DNA from: Bradyrhizobium tropiciagri
GTDB taxonomy: Bacteria; Pseudomonadota; Alphaproteobacteria; Rhizobiales; Xanthobacteraceae
Reading direction: 5' to 3'
Length of the DNA: 64,000 nt
Assembly: GCF_018130505.1 (NCBI RefSeq)
Contig: NZ_JAFCKH010000012.1
Coordinates: 226,476 to 290,475, forward strand
Positions 63,953 through 64,000 of this stretch are shown here, piece by piece. The notes under the pieces are model-generated. The model made no database searches. It worked only from the letters and a program-made list of their open reading frames with translations, and was not told where the DNA came from. Numbering within the stretch: the stretch's first letter is position 1; each line of letters opens with the position of its first letter. The translations under genes were made by a program, and so were the position numbers.

Positions 63953-64000
63953 TGTTCAGCCCGGGGACATGACCGACGGGTGTTCGGGGACATAGCCGAC
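63953..64000. mobile_element. Left end of an insertion sequence (partial)
   Basis: Begins TGTTCAGCCCGGGGACATG exactly where the family C repeat is broken. It contains two related units, GGGGACATGACCGAC and GGGGACATAGCCGAC, joined by GGGTGTTC, as seen in the multiple transposase-binding ends of IS481-like elements. The element continues beyond the window, so neither the transposase nor the other end can be seen. Confidence 0.65.

Overview
The window is chromosomal DNA of a high-GC alphaproteobacterium, most likely Bradyrhizobium or a close relative in the Nitrobacteraceae. The evidence is the protein sequences (split transhydrogenase, paired phasins, PAS-rich histidine kinase of the PdhS/PleC type), an alphaproteobacterial SOS box (GTTC-N7-GTTC), a tRNA-His without the extra 5' G and with A73, GANTC sites in the promoter of an orphan ParA gene, and several families of long palindromic intergenic repeats. 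Genus is inferred by recognition, not by a search.

Layout. 1-9781: housekeeping and metabolic genes (transhydrogenase pntAB/pntB, alpha/beta hydrolase, Ca2+/H+ antiporter, cupin, TPR lipoprotein, rpsU, aqpZ, purE-purK, a GGDEF protein). 9791-11092: four very small genes; two form an operon behind a clear SOS box and two are DUF465/YdcH-type. 11177-17195: an LhgO-like FAD oxidoreductase, a PAS-GGDEF-EAL protein, and an ABC-F ATPase preceded by a leader holding two overlapping upstream ORFs. 17290-23165: TPR genes, a secreted hydrolase, and a divergent Bug-type (TctC) binding protein/LysR pair; this stretch looks accessory. 23283-32024: a TPR protein, a polyamine-type ABC importer without binding protein, an unknown polytopic membrane protein, and a sugar-type ABC importer without ATPase. 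32188-42119: AsmA-like protein, CoA-transferase pair scoAB, GNAT, cyclic-nucleotide-binding protein, metallophosphoesterase, and a giant PdhS-like kinase whose ATP lid is degenerate. 42434-43797: two phasins and tRNA-His.

43798-54700 is the most accessory-looking part. It starts after tRNA-His and contains tenA, a 3' fragment of an fMet-like tRNA (a probable old integration scar), a membrane protein with a cyclic-nucleotide domain, a divergent LysR/metallo-beta-lactamase-fold pair, and a four-gene cluster encoding a membrane coiled-coil protein with about six 81-residue repeats, a TAXI binding protein without TRAP permease, a small secreted protein and a secreted DsrE-like protein. I know no described system with this gene set. 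A ribbon-helix-helix-like gene with four regularly spaced AATTA boxes follows.

54865-64000: orphan ParA, a MaoC pair, several tiny membrane proteins that are easily missed, an outer-membrane-type protein, two SnoaL-like paralogues, and small secreted proteins. At the right edge an insertion-sequence end interrupts a palindromic repeat of which an uninterrupted copy lies at 36.5 kb. I saw no CRISPR array, prophage, rRNA or replication origin. All identities rest on reading the sequence; no database search was run.
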